A stretch of 19,162 nucleotides of DNA from Phoronis ovalis (Eukaryota > Phoronida > Phoronidae). Shown here one piece after another: positions 1-10,605 of this stretch (the first letter of the stretch is position 1; each line of letters starts with the position of its first letter). The translations under genes and the position numbers were made by a program. The notes beneath the pieces were generated by a model, which worked only from the letters and a program-made list of their open reading frames with translations, did not search any database and had not been told where the DNA came from. Location of the stretch: contig JAOXYB010016343.1 in NCBI GenBank assembly GCA_028565635.1, positions 1-19,162 of the forward strand, given 5' to 3'.

Positions 1-404
1 CAAGTATCAATATATTAAATCCTTATATATAATTAGTCCTTTCAGGGGTCCTTCCTCAGCCTGTACACAGGCTAATGCTATGGTTGCCGAGTGTTTACAG
101 TTACACTGACATCGGATGAAATCTGACTGACCTGGGGTTCTTTGTAGTGACGCTGTACTTGAGTGCATAAGCCAATAGCGTGTTGTCATACGTTGCTCCC
201 CCCTATACTAATTACTATACATGCAAACCATTCTTATTATTATAAATCTTCAAAATTAAAAGTAAATTTTATGTTTAGAATTTTTTCCTGTAGATATGAG
301 GTATATAATACAAATACTCAATAATGTCTTTTTCTGCATTTTTTTTTCCTGATTTTTAATACCATAAACATTTATGGTGTATTAAATTAATTATTCCGTA
401 GTTT
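1..404. other. No gene recognised
   Basis: AT-rich sequence with a somewhat more GC-balanced stretch at about 40-200. I searched it for the missing first coding exon of TTC7 (a short acidic helical segment ending in one base of a split codon before GT) and found no candidate. It is probably the intron upstream of the first visible TTC7 exon. The minus-strand open frame at 7-189 resembles no family I know. Confidence 0.5.
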
Positions 405-702
405 CCTGGGGGGTACTTGACAAAAAACTTGCTGGGGATGTGAGGCTCCAGGTAAAAAAAACCATAACCTGTGGTAAAAATTCCTTTCCAAAAATATGCC
501 CCATGGTAAAAATTTTTTGCGAAAACCATATCCCATGGTAAAAAAAAATTGAAAAGTATACCTCATGGTAAAAAACTGCTGGAAGTGTTCACCCCATGGT
601 AAAAAAAGTCCTGGAAATGTACATCCTAAACATTTTAGCTGAAAAAAGGGGGCCATGAGGCGACGCAAATCTACACTCACTTTGAATGAAAGTACCCCAG
701 GG
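405..702. mobile_element. Degenerate inverted-repeat element with GGGGTACTT ends
   Basis: The left end reads CCTGGGGGGTACTT (405-418). The right end (689-702) reads, on the complementary strand, CCCTGGGGTACTTT, so the ends are inverted repeats differing mainly in G-run length. Between them lies a short tandem array (separate entry). There is no coding capacity. The plan matches the better-preserved element at 8460-8879: same GGGGTACT ends, same GGGGATGTG-like motif just inside the left end, and an internal array of about 31 bp. The flanks CGTAGTTT and GATAATTT match at only 5 of 8 positions, so a target duplication is doubtful and the copy is probably old. Confidence 0.6.
468..625 (+). repeat. 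Five-copy tandem repeat of about 31 bp
   Basis: The unit begins with CCCATGGTAAAAA, or a one- or two-base variant of it, at about 468, 500, 532, 562 and 593, giving spacings of 32, 32, 30 and 31. The second half of each unit is AT-rich and poorly conserved. The array is the core of the inverted-repeat element at 405-702. It keeps a minus-strand frame open (387-725), but that frame is low-complexity and is not treated as a gene. Confidence 0.8.
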
Positions 703-1162
703 ATAATTTGCATCTGCATAAACACGAGTTTTTGTTTGTTTCAAAACTTGATAGATTTTGACCAAAGGGAGGAAGTGTTAGGACCAATACAGATATTGGG
801 CCTATCATTTGAGAAAGTTACTGAGGTGTTTTTTCGAAACTTTCTTTTAATAATATGATCTCGGTTTGTTCAAAATTTTGCGTTCGTATTTGTTTTTTGA
901 AGAGTTATAATCAAAGTTTTACAACCATGTGAGAAATGAAAAAAATACGATCAAAAGGAAGTATTCTGCATCAGCATATTTAAGATTTGTATGTATTTTG
1001 ATGTCTTTTCAGAAATTAGCAAAAGTTGAAAGAAGTTGGGTTTTTGCTGTTCTGATTCATGCACAAAGACTATGGATGCTGTGGCTACTGTAACTAACTG
1101 TGAAATGTCAGTTTATGTGACAGAAAAATCATAATTAACACATTATTTAAATTATCTTTCAG
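703..1162. other. Upstream intron sequence of TTC7
   Basis: AT-rich, with no recognisable gene. It ends in the acceptor ATTATCTTTCAG just before the first visible TTC7 exon. A second acceptor-like TCTTTTCAG precedes 1012, but the frame after it does not resemble the TTC7 N-terminus, so it was not used. Confidence 0.6.
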
Positions 1163-4100
1163 ATATTTTAAGCAAGTTACTTGTTGCAGAAAAGAGACTG
1201 GAAGAATATTTATTTTCCAACCCTCCTACTGAGACCAACATATTCAAAGCTAAAAATGAACTGCGAGAAGTAGAAGGCCAGTTTCAAGATATTATTAAAA
1301 CAACTTCGCAGAAAAAGGTTAGAATATATTTCATATGAACAGGAATGCTGCAACACCATTATAAAGCAAGCTCTAATCAGTATTACACGAAACAATTATC
1401 TGTTATAAAACCATTAACTATCAATCCTATAGCAACTGATCTTTCATTTATACATGTGAATTTTGGATAGACATGAGATAATAAATCCACCGAATTGCCA
1501 GTTTTTGTGAAATGAATAAAATTCTATAATGCCCGTCTGTCTGTCTGTGAATAGGGGGAGGGGGTGTTCTGCACATAACTTTGTGCCCTCTATTCATAGG
1601 TTTGTATAAAGTGCTGAAATTGGTAATTATCAAAAAATATCCAATGTTACGTGCCTGGTGAAAGCGTAATAGTCAGAGAAACTGTCGTTATAAGTGGCAC
1701 ATGTACAACCATTACACTGAATCAACATTTTTCCTTTATTACAGTTCTATTACAACGAGAGTTCAAGTACTTAACAAAATATGAAATGCATTTAGTAAAC
1801 TATAATTTTAATATGCATTTCCATACCTGTCAAGTCTGCCATTGCAAGCATGAAACTCCCAGTTTATTACTGGTTTTCTGCCATTGTTTTATATAGAAAA
1901 TTGTGCAAAATACTGAATTTCCAGCTAAAAAATTCTGTCAACTTGACTGGTATGGAAATGCATATTAAAATTGTAGTTTACTAAAAGACACATTACTTTA
2001 AATTTTTTTTTAATCTCGTATTTTCATTTTAGGATTTCATCTATCACGAGAGCTCTTTATTATTGAGTAAGTTGTATTATGCTATGGGGCAACATGAGGA
2101 AGCTCTCTCGGTGCTCGATGAAATAGATCTCGATCATTTAACTACCACCATTATGTCAACAAGATTACTCAGACTTGTAGGAGAAGGATTCGCAGTTAAA
2201 GGTTTGTACCTGGTTACTGAACAAGGATGGCCTTACTCTTACAAAACACCCAAAGGAATTCTAGGGCTTTACAATGACTGTATTTGCTAGTAAAATCGTT
2301 TAGTACTAGTACCCTTATAAGTAAAAGCTTGTTCTAATATACCATTACAAACTCTTATTGCAATGAAATGATTCTTGACAACAACAGCACAAAAAAAATC
2401 CATCACAAATGGCATCATTATTGATGCTAAAATTGTGCTTTGAGTATAATGGTACTATGATAACATTTGATATTTGAATGATTATGTTATTTAGCTTGTT
2501 ATGGACATAATAATGTCTGTTCCATATTTTATATAATTGTATTTAGTTAATGTGTTAATTTTCTGCAAACTTTTGTATATTCTAGGAATGTGCTTAGAAA
2601 ATATTCCCAAATCAAAAAGCCTTCTCAAGTATAAAAAGAAAAGTGAGTTGGAAAAAGAAATCATTAACTGTTATGAAAAATCAGGCAATTTAACATTACT
2701 GCATTTGCAAGAAAGAGACAAGGTGGTGCAAAATAATTCTATGAACTATGGAGGTAGCAGTAGTAGTGCCAGTTTGGGTCATAGTGAAGAAGGAACTGGA
2801 CTTCTACTGGAGAGTGCACTGCAGAGAAGTTCAATACTACACATCCATGATGGGTCAGTTGGTTCACTCATGTCAACAAAAATCAAATAACATGTTTGGA
2901 GCTTATAAATAAATACATAATCTGTGAAGAACACCGATTATTTTTCTTAATTATTTCACATTAAAATTATGGGGAGTTGAGTATCAGTTTGTTCAAAAAT
3001 AAAGCTATGAAATAAAACATTTCTGTGTAACATGTGGGGCAATCAAGTTATTTGGAATGCGGTATAATATCGTGTGCCTGCGAGTTGCTACGAATAGGTC
3101 TGTTGTCCGATTTCTTTCAACAAACTTTATCATTATTTTTCAAAGCCAAAATAAAAAGTTGGTATTAAGCATAAAACTATGCATTTATGGAAAGTATAAA
3201 AAATTGTATATCTTAATAATGCAAAAGATTTTCTTCTGATTTGATTGCATAACATGTGATTAGGCTGTTTTGGGTGAAAATTTCACTGTCAAAACCCTTT
3301 CTACCTTCAACTTGAATCTAATATTAACAATTTATTAAAATAGTATAGTAATACCATCATGATGAAACAGATGATCTTGCAATAAAATTATGTGTTTTTT
3401 TAATATTTCGCATTGCAGAAACTTGTTTGCTGGTATTAATAGATTTCGAGAAATATTACAAGCTGTTGAAACACGATCTACACAATCTATGAGACAGGTG
3501 AGAATCACTGATATATGTGTGCTGCAGTTTTTTTGTAAGATCAGAAATGTGTTAATACTACTTCACGGAATTTCATTTTACATTTTGTAAATTTATTCAT
3601 TTTGTGCAGAGGGCATTGGATTCTCTTAAATGATGAAATCTTTGAATTTTTATTGATTTCTTTGTATGGTTTAATTTGAGAGTTGTTTAGCAGGTTGGGA
3701 AAGCAAGATCCTTTTCGATATATTTGAAAAAAAATGATTGTATATAGAAAATGTCAATTTGGGCTATAAAGAGAATACCGAGTATCCATTGACATTTGTA
3801 TTATACCATCCATTGATGTTTGGGTTATGCCAATGTCGAGATGCTTGATATTCTGGTTACTGTGCATGTGTTTCAGTGTAGTAAACATATGTTGTATTTG
3901 ATATATTTTTACTCAGGAATCTAACTGGAAAGAAAACTACAAACGTTGAATATGTTTTTAAGCTGACATTGTATACATTTTTTTTTCAGACTTTGGCACG
4001 TCAGTTAGCGGAAGTTTTATTACGTGGTACATGTGCTACAACATATGAACTCTACAAGCCAAAAACTAATAATATACAAAAGACAAAAATACTGTCTGAA

Positions 4101-7100
4101 TCTAAACCTAGAATGCAGGAACCTAACGAAAAAATCTACGTACCTGGTGATGCACATGAAGAGGCACTGTTGTTATTGTTAATTAGCGAAGCGGTGGTGA
4201 GTTGCATACAGATGTGATATAAAATATAAGAAAATGCAGAAAGCGAGAATGCAGAAGTTCAGATAAAGGAGAGTATAATGGGTGAAAGTGTGAACTGCAG
4301 GACATGTCGTAAAACTTCTTGGTCTGGGTGTATAATCCAGAAAAGATTGTAGTTACAATTTTCATGCAACCAGTTGCATTCTGCATTTCAGAGGAGCCTC
4401 TGGTTCTATATAAGAGGGACTGAATGTCAAACACTAAATCTAATCCTTGAAACCGTTTTGAGACTTGCTGAAAGAATATTTTGTATATCATATCTTATTA
4501 TTTGGTGAAAGAGGAAAATGAGGCACCAGTTTCAAGTTTGGACAAGCAATATTGTTTGTTTATTATTGTTTTTCTAGGCCAACAGAGAGGCTGTATTAGA
4601 ACGAGCCAAAGAACATGAAGCAACCAGACTTCATTCATTCCAGAATGCAACAACAGTGTATGATCTGTTAACCATAGCCCTTGTTAGAAGATCTCAGTTT
4701 GATATGTTATCAGAAGTATGTAAAATGTTTTGCAAACTACTGTGTCTTTGTAAGGATATTATTTCATTTTCTGATGTTTTGGTAAATGTTCATTATTTAC
4801 TTTTATCCTCATTCGTATTTACATACATAATTTCCGCCCATAATTTCCAGCCATTTTTTAGCACTATACTCACTAATTTCTACTATTTAAAATATTATAT
4901 ATTATAAATTAATAGTGATATTTTTCAGGTCATTCCCTTTAGTGTTGTTACCTCATAGAATTGTAAGATAAAATGACAACAGTAGCTAGTGAAAGAGTAC
5001 TAAGTTGAAATGTATTCAATCTTTCACACCGTGAATGTTACTGTTACATAAAGAAAAGAGGTGAAATCTGTGGCATTTGGAATAGAATACAATTTATTCA
5101 TACTTTTATTTTTCAGAATTTTGAACGTGCAATGAAGTTTTCATTTGATGAATTCCATATTTGGTATCAGTTTGCCTTGTCACTGATTTCCGCAGAAAAG
5201 GTAACAACTAAACAACTTAGTATTTTTGTGTGTTTGACAGTCTTTCTAAATTTAAAACTATCCAAGAATCCTGTATTGCTCAACAGCATTTTCTTATTCA
5301 CATCCGATTACTTACAGATTTCCCCAACATGCTCTTAAATTATTGGTAATATATTCTGATTGATGGAGAGTGCTATTGTAGTTGGGACTTTCACATCCAA
5401 AATATATAACTGTAAAGCCATATAATGAAAGATGTTCTGAGGTTAGAATAACAAAATGTACTTAAAAATATAGTTTTGAATCAATATGTTGTTTTCTCTT
5501 CAAGTTGCCTCAATATCTGTATTCATGCTGATAACATGCTTTGTTTTACTACAGTATTCCAGAGCAGTTTTGGTGCTTAAAGAATGTGCAAGGTTACAAC
5601 CAAGCCATGCTATTGTTTCCATACAAGCAGCAAAACTCTGTTTTGAGGAGCTCCATATGGTAAGTACTTTTCTTTTCCATAATGCAATAATATTACTTGG
5701 TCAACATAAATTGCAAAAATTTTGAAAAAGTTTGTTTTATAAGCAAGTAATCTTTTTATACCATTACAAAATTTAGCTAGAACTTGCAATGTGCGTTTTG
5801 TAGTTGCTCAGCTATGGCATACTCATCATTGTGTAAGTGTGCTAAACATATTCATTTTTTTACAACCATCTTGTTCCACCACTAATGCATAAGGTTCTAA
5901 TATTAACTCGTATGTGCAGCATAATCATATTCGTTTCTTCCTGATAGATTGATGAAGGTATTGAATGTGCACAGCATGCAGTAAGAACTAGTTGTACTTC
6001 AGAGTGGAAAGAATTTTCCAGCAAAGCTTACGTAGCTCTGGGCATTGGCTACAGCTTGAAATCATTGGAATGCAAAAATCATTCAGAAAGAAAAGAATTT
6101 CAGGAAAAGGCACTCGAGGAATTCTTACAGTAAATATAATTGTTTACTGAAATATCACAGCCGTAGATGTGTACATCCAAACATTTCAACAGCTGTGTTC
6201 ATTATTCAATCTTACTTATCATCCTACAAGAGACATACGGCAAAATCATGTCATGTTAATCCTCTCAGTTCATGGTTTCAGTTTCTTTTCAGCCTCAACT
6301 CAAATACATGCTGTGATCATTTAAATGAACAGTATCAAAATATGTTGATTTTAATTTTAAAATATGAATTATCAAATTGATTGAGATAGGAAACAGTATG
6401 AATTTGAAGGTGTTGCCTCATTACAAAGTAACACATTTAATATTTTGTTTGTTTTCTAACCTTGTAGTGCATTATGCTTGTGATAAGTCGGTATGGAGAA
6501 ATCTAATTTTTGATCCAGAGCAGTTCCATCAAATTTCTCACTTACTTATTTATTCCTCTTCATTCCCGCTAGAACATAAGGCTACAACCTTTGTCCTCCG
6601 CATTGATCTAACTTTGGCCACTATTAACTGAATAGTGTAATTAATTTTAAAATAAAAAGATGTATAAAAGATGCCAATTTCTTAAGAAGTGGGATAGAAA
6701 AGAGTTTAATTGTTATTAACTTGAAACTTTATATTTCAGTGCTCAGGAAGCAGATGGTCAGTGCCATCTTCCAGCTTTTCATATAGCCCTTCAACTTGCC
6801 ATAATGCGCCGAATAGCAGAGGCTCTTACTTATGTCCAGAAAGCCTTACAACTGAAAAGTGACCACATTCACTCTCTGCATCTGTTAGCCTTGCTGTTGT
6901 CTGCTCAGAAACATTTTACAGAGGCACTTGTATTAATTAAGGCAGCATTGGATGAATATCCTGAGGACTTCAGGTGAGGGAACTAAATGATTTGGTATAT
7001 AAATTACATTTTGTTACTTATATTTGCAACTAAGTGCGACCCCTTGGTATGTGGTACTATGCCCTTTATTTGGCTATTTATGATGCAACAAATAATGATA

Positions 7101-10100
7101 TCACGGGTCACATCTCGTTGCAAACAGTAGTAGTGTGCCTGATTTTACAGGTTGCTTATGCAAGTTAAAATCGATACAAGTACATAAAGTTTCATGTCTT
7201 ACCTGTGTGCCAAGTACTGTATTAAGATATGTAACTGCTAAATTTGAATTTGTGAGGTTCGAGCCTGTATGTGTTTGTAAAATAAATATTAAATAGATTA
7301 CTTTTGCTGTATATTCTTTTATATATAAATAGGTAATGTTCACACATCATTGTTCACCTTGACTTTGGTAGTTGCTGTGGTTTAATGAATACCCTGAGAT
7401 TTTACCTTGTATTTCAAATTAACTATATAGATCATTGGATTTTCAGCAGACTGCTACATATTTTAAATTACAGCTTACTTTTCACTAAATCTAAACTGGA
7501 AGAAATTATTTACGGAGAAGAGGAGGCTCTGTGTACATGTAAAAATATGTTGAACTTGTGGAAAGAAACATTTGAGTCTGGAGAAGATGAAAAGTAAGTT
7601 CAAAATTTTGGAAGTGTTAGCATCCTTAGTCGTTCAAGTGCACACAAGGCTATTTGAATTTCAAAGGATCTTCCTGGCTTTAGGACCAGAGCCATATATA
7701 CCTTAGTTTATATAGTATTTTGGCATTAATTTTAGGAGAGTTTCTATATGTTTCTTAGTAATGCTTTCAAACAGCACCGAGGTAGGCTCTAAAGCTTAAG
7801 CTTTATTTAAATTCATTGAATCATAGAGCTCTATAAAGTGTGGCTTGTTATTTCTAGCGAAGACCAAGCAACTGTGAGTTTAAGTAAGCTTGCAATCAGT
7901 GGTGAACGCAAAACTTTTCCTCAGCTAACAATATCTGAACTTGAAGATCGAGATTCTGGATCAATACGGGAGTCTTTAGCAGCCTCAAAGGTTGAAGCTG
8001 CATTATCAGAAATTGCTACATCACTTAGTGGAAGTTATGTAGTGCCAAAACAAACTAAACATCATTCCTGGACCTTGCAATGTGCAATTTGGCTTCACTT
8101 AGGTAAGAGGTTAATGTGTCCTGTGACCTCTCAATATTACTACAGATTGTGACAATATACAATATTGTTGTCACAGCATGCATTGCCCTGTAGTTAGCAT
8201 TATGTTCCGACTTTTTCAACTTTATGTGGCATATACAAAATTTGCTAGTGACGTCAATGTTACATATTACAAAATGTGTGGATAGGAGATTGAGATTTAG
8301 ATGTTTTTTTAAAAAATCTTGTTCAGAGCAGAAATACCCACCAAAGTACATTATTAGTACTCACTAATTATAAGAACGGGAATTTCATGTTAATTGTAAC
8401 AAATGATTGGATTATTTATGTATTTGTAACAAGTTTCCTTCACACTACATGAATATGACCCCGGGGGGTACTCGAGTTATTTTTTAGTGGGGGTGTGCAG
8501 CCGAGTTGAAAATTTTGGATTTGGATTGTATACTTTTTACTTTATTTTTTTTGGATTGCTACCGTAACGATATTAAAAAATTTGGATTGCTACCCACTGC
8601 TTACAGCAAATAATTTTGTTTAATTTTAGGTTTGTATCCATAATTCCATAAATAAATTTGGAATTTGGTTTGTATCTGTGAGTTTGCGTAAAAATGGATT
8701 GCTATACTCAAATATTTTAAAATATTGGATTGCTACCTTAATATTTCACAAAATTTGGATTGCTACCCTAAAATTCCCAAAAATTTGGATTGGGTTTGCT
8801 ACTACAAGTTAAAATTTTGAATTGGGTTCCGCGGCACACCCCCGTAGTCAAAAAACCTTGAGTACCCCCCCCCCCCCGGAATATGACACTATTAACTCAT
8901 TAATGTACGTATTCTTAATTTTTTGGATCGTGTTATTGTATATAAAATTGTTGTACTTGCTTCTTGCCAGTTTAGTTGTGAAATCACTAATAATAGTGAC
9001 TAACCAATAAAAAACAATACAGTTTCTAGTTAAATAAGAGGATATATTTTGTGTTTTAGCTGAAATGTATTTAGCTATGGATAAGCCAACTGAAGCTAAC
9101 AATTGTGTTAATGAAGCAACAGCAATCTCTCCTGTATCTTATCAGGTTGCATATATGGTAAGCCAATATGTTCCTTGTTTTAATCCATTCAGCTGCTAGA
9201 TGTCACTAGTTAATTTATAAATTGAATACTTTATTTTGGGAATAAAGCTACACGATTGGCATTATGGTTTATTTTTGTATGGTTTCTTACTGTAGCAAAC
9301 ATATTTAATCAATAACACTGCCAGGATTTGCAGAAATTTCAACGTTGATTTCAAAATCAGAACTTCAATACTTTTTTTACAAATTTATTTCATTTGTAGA
9401 AAGGAAGAATACACGAATATAGAAATGAATACTATGAGTCAAAGCAACAGTATGAAAGCGCTATCGGCATAAATCCTACACATGTTAAAAGCTTGCAACA
9501 TTTGGTGAGTTATATTTATTAAAGCTGAAGGTAAACATGATAACATGTGTTTTATGTTCTACCAGATGTTTCAGTTTAATGAAAATTGTTGATTCCCTAT
9601 CATTGTGAAAAATAGCCGAAAGGATTCTGGATTCTTATAATATGTATCGCCATTAACTTTTAAATTGAAACAAATTTGATGTTATCTTAATCATTAAGTG
9701 TGGATAAGAGAATCTCAATTTATTATAAACTAACTAGGTAAATGAATTATTAAAATTCCATGTATTTTCTCACCTTCAGGGGACAGTTCTTCATACGCTT
9801 GGTGATGACAGAATGGCTGAAAAAATACTACGAGATGCTGTAACAGTCGATACAACTTCTCATCAAACTTGGTAAGAAATACAGCCACAGCCATAGCAGT
9901 AATGCATAAAGTTGACATATTTGTTTGTTTGTGACTATATTTAAAGGCAAAACCAGAAAAAAGGTCACTGTAAGAAGTATACTACCAATAAAAAACAATA
10001 CAGTCTCTAGTTAAATAAGAGGATATATTTTGTGTTTTAGCTGAAATGTATTTAGCTATGGATAAGCCAACTGAAGCTAACAATTGTGCTAATGAAGCCA

Positions 10101-10605
10101 TAGCAGTAGTGCATAAAGTTGGCAGATTTGTTTGTTCGTGACTATATTTAAAGGCAAAACCAGAAAAAAGGTCCACTGTAAGAAGTATACTTCTTGTGAT
10201 GTGGCTACATTTGTGTAATACATACTGATGATTTTCAGTGCAATGGATAACTGAATTTTAATTGAATTCATCAATTATTTTCTATTGGTAAACAAAATGT
10301 GTTTCAAAAGACATGAATTAATAAAATTTGAATATTCTTATTTATGGATTTTTTCCTGCAGAAAATGTTTATAATTAGGTTTAAATTTGGTGGATTCTGC
10401 ATTATACAAAAGTACATTGAAGATAACTGATGAAAAACTGTTTTCTAATGGAAAGGTGTTTGCAAATTTCAGGAAGGAACTAGGTATAGTTCTACAAGCT
10501 CTGGGGGAACATGATGCTGCTAGTGACTGTTTGATGACATCTGTATCTCTAGAAGGTACAAGTCCAGTGCAACCCTTCAGTGCAATACCAAGGTCATTCG
10601 ACTAA
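1163..10605 (+). CDS. TTC7: TTC7 (tetratricopeptide repeat protein 7), 16 exons, 5' partial
   Basis: Family role (known): TTC7 is an all-helical TPR scaffold that, with FAM126/hyccin and EFR3, holds PI4KA at the plasma membrane for PI4P synthesis. Exons, all GT-AG and in frame: 1163-1317, 2033-2201, 2586-2853, 3419-3497, 3990-4196, 4578-4715, 5117-5200, 5555-5659, 5948-6129, 6740-6973, 7474-7593, 7858-8102, 9060-9157, 9400-9504, 9780-9871, 10473-10605 (TAA at 10603). They give 2414 nt, about 803 residues; human paralogs have about 840-860. Landmarks: [12 protein letters not shown] in exon 1, [17 protein letters not shown] in exon 4, [20 protein letters not shown] across exons 5-6, VYDLLTIAL in exon 6, [20 protein letters not shown] in exon 7, [14 protein letters not shown] in exon 10, C-terminal TPRs in exons 14-16 ending [14 protein letters not shown]. 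Exon 1 starts after one base of a split codon, so an N-terminal exon lies upstream, probably outside the window. The single divergent copy cannot be assigned to vertebrate A or B. Identity is near certain; edges of the exon at 7474 are discussed separately. Confidence 0.96.
1318..2032 (+). other. TTC7 intron with a short CTGT microsatellite
   Basis: Donor G|GTTAGA, acceptor TTTTAG|G. It holds a short CTGT run at about 1535-1548, a G-rich patch at 1554-1566, and the hairpin-like element at 1791-1985 listed separately. Nothing else was recognised. Confidence 0.7.
1791..1985. mobile_element. MITE-like inverted repeat, about 195 bp
   Basis: The 45 bases at 1791-1835 are the reverse complement of 1941-1985, with two mismatches (43 of 45). 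The arms are separated by 105 bp of unrelated AT-rich sequence. The shared arm contains TATGGAAATGCATATTAAAA. There is no coding capacity. Size and structure fit a miniature inverted-repeat transposable element or a large hairpin. I could not see a clear target-site duplication, so the family is unassigned. Confidence 0.7.
2202..5554 (+). other. TTC7 introns between exons 2 and 8, no other features
   Basis: Introns 2202-2585, 2854-3418, 3498-3989, 4197-4577, 4716-5116 and 5201-5554 are 354-565 bp, AT-rich, and flanked by ordinary donors (GTTTGT, GTCAGT, GTGAGA, GTGAGT, GTATGT, GTAACA) and acceptors. I saw no repeats, RNA genes or additional exons in them. Exons of TTC7 lie within this span. 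Confidence 0.65.
5660..7473 (+). other. TTC7 introns between exons 8 and 11
   Basis: Introns 5660-5947, 6130-6739 and 6974-7473. Donors are GTAAGT, GTAAAT and GTGAGG. The open frames at 6195-6380, 6377-6631 and minus 7101-7343 are AT-rich chance frames without recognisable motifs. TTC7 exons 9 and 10 lie within this span. Confidence 0.65.
7445..7473 (+). other. Two in-frame alternative splice acceptors before TTC7 exon 11
   Basis: AG at 7445-7446 follows a pyrimidine-richer stretch (GGATTTTCAG). AG at 7472-7473 follows AAATTACAG. They are 27 nt apart. Use of the second gives [12 protein letters not shown], matching vertebrate TTC7 without a gap. Use of the first would insert nine residues, all open. 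The conservative model uses 7474 as exon start. Confidence 0.6.
8460..8879. mobile_element. Non-autonomous DNA element with GGGGTACTC inverted ends and 8-bp target duplication
   Basis: The left end is CCCGGGGGGTACTCGAG. The right end reads, on the complement, CC, a G run, then GTACTCAAG. Subterminal inverted similarity continues for about 50 bp: GGGGGTGTGCAGCCGAGTT on the left against GGGGGTGTGCCGCGGAACC on the complement of the right. AATATGAC flanks both sides (8452-8459 and 8880-8887), an 8-bp target-site duplication. The interior has no coding potential; it is an array of TTGGATTGCTACC-type units spaced about 30-33 bp. An 8-bp duplication is typical of hAT elements, but the termini do not resemble ones I can assign, so the superfamily is left open. 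The sharp duplication suggests a fairly recent insertion. Confidence 0.85.
8507..8815 (+). repeat. Degenerate tandem array of TTGGATTGCTACC units
   Basis: TTGGATTGCTACC, or close variants, recurs at least six times. The best-preserved units lie toward the right (about 8725-8800), with a period near 30-33 bp. The spacers are AT-rich. This is the core of the mobile element, structurally like the CCCATGGTAAAAA array at 468-625 although the unit sequence differs. Confidence 0.7.
9003..9117 (+). repeat. Source copy of a duplicated intron-exon segment (TTC7 exon 13)
   Basis: This segment holds 57 bp of intron with the acceptor TGTTTTAG and the first 58 bp of TTC7 exon 13. It recurs at 9984-10098 at equal length with two visible substitutions (T/C in CAGTTTCTAG and in GTGTTAAT). 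It is called the source because here the exon continues to a proper donor and fits the reading frame. Confidence 0.9.
9890..9983 (+). repeat. Direct repeat, left copy, flanking the exon duplicate
   Basis: Begins GCCATAGCAGTAATGCATAA and ends AAGAAGTATACT. It recurs at 10097-10191 with only a handful of differences. The two copies bracket the duplicated exon segment exactly, in TTC7 intron 15. Confidence 0.88.
9984..10098 (+). pseudogene. Partial duplicate of TTC7 exon 13 with its acceptor (pseudo-exon)
   Basis: A 115-bp copy of 9003-9117 sits in intron 15, about 980 bp downstream, on the same strand. The acceptor AG (10039-10040) and 58 bp of coding sequence are intact, but the 3' part of the exon and its donor are missing. 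Exon 15 ends in phase 2 (TG), so splicing it to this acceptor reads TGC then TGA, an immediate stop. It therefore cannot replace exon 13 and is either inert or a potential poison exon if a donor downstream were used. Confidence 0.88.
10097..10191 (+). repeat. Direct repeat, right copy, flanking the exon duplicate
   Basis: Matches 9890-9983 over its length, with one extra C (GGTCCACTG against GGTCACTG) and several substitutions. It follows the pseudo-exon without a gap; two bases (GC) fit either block, so the junction shows short microhomology. Confidence 0.88.

Larger units (their letters stand above)
8103..9059 (+). other. TTC7 intron 12, holding a mobile element
   Basis: Donor GTAAGA, acceptor TGTTTTAG. 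About 44% of the intron is the element at 8460-8879. The rest is AT-rich with no recognised feature; minus-strand frames at 8055-8351 and 8848-9102 are chance frames. Confidence 0.7.

Noticed and set aside
387-725. 112-residue minus-strand open frame with repeated FFTMGYG-like words
   Set aside because: It is the translation of the CCATGGTAAAAA tandem array and the inverted ends of a mobile element; no known domain and no independent start or splice context.
1012-1110. Possible TTC7 first coding exon after TCTTTTCAG
   Set aside because: The frame LAKVERSWVFAVL does not resemble the TTC7 N-terminus, there is no start codon, and no donor leaves the required single base of a split codon.
9982-10274. 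Overlapping minus-strand open frames around the exon duplicate
   Set aside because: They are antisense shadows of the duplicated exon and its flanking direct repeats; related minus-strand frames recur near 9102 and 9918 for the same reason.
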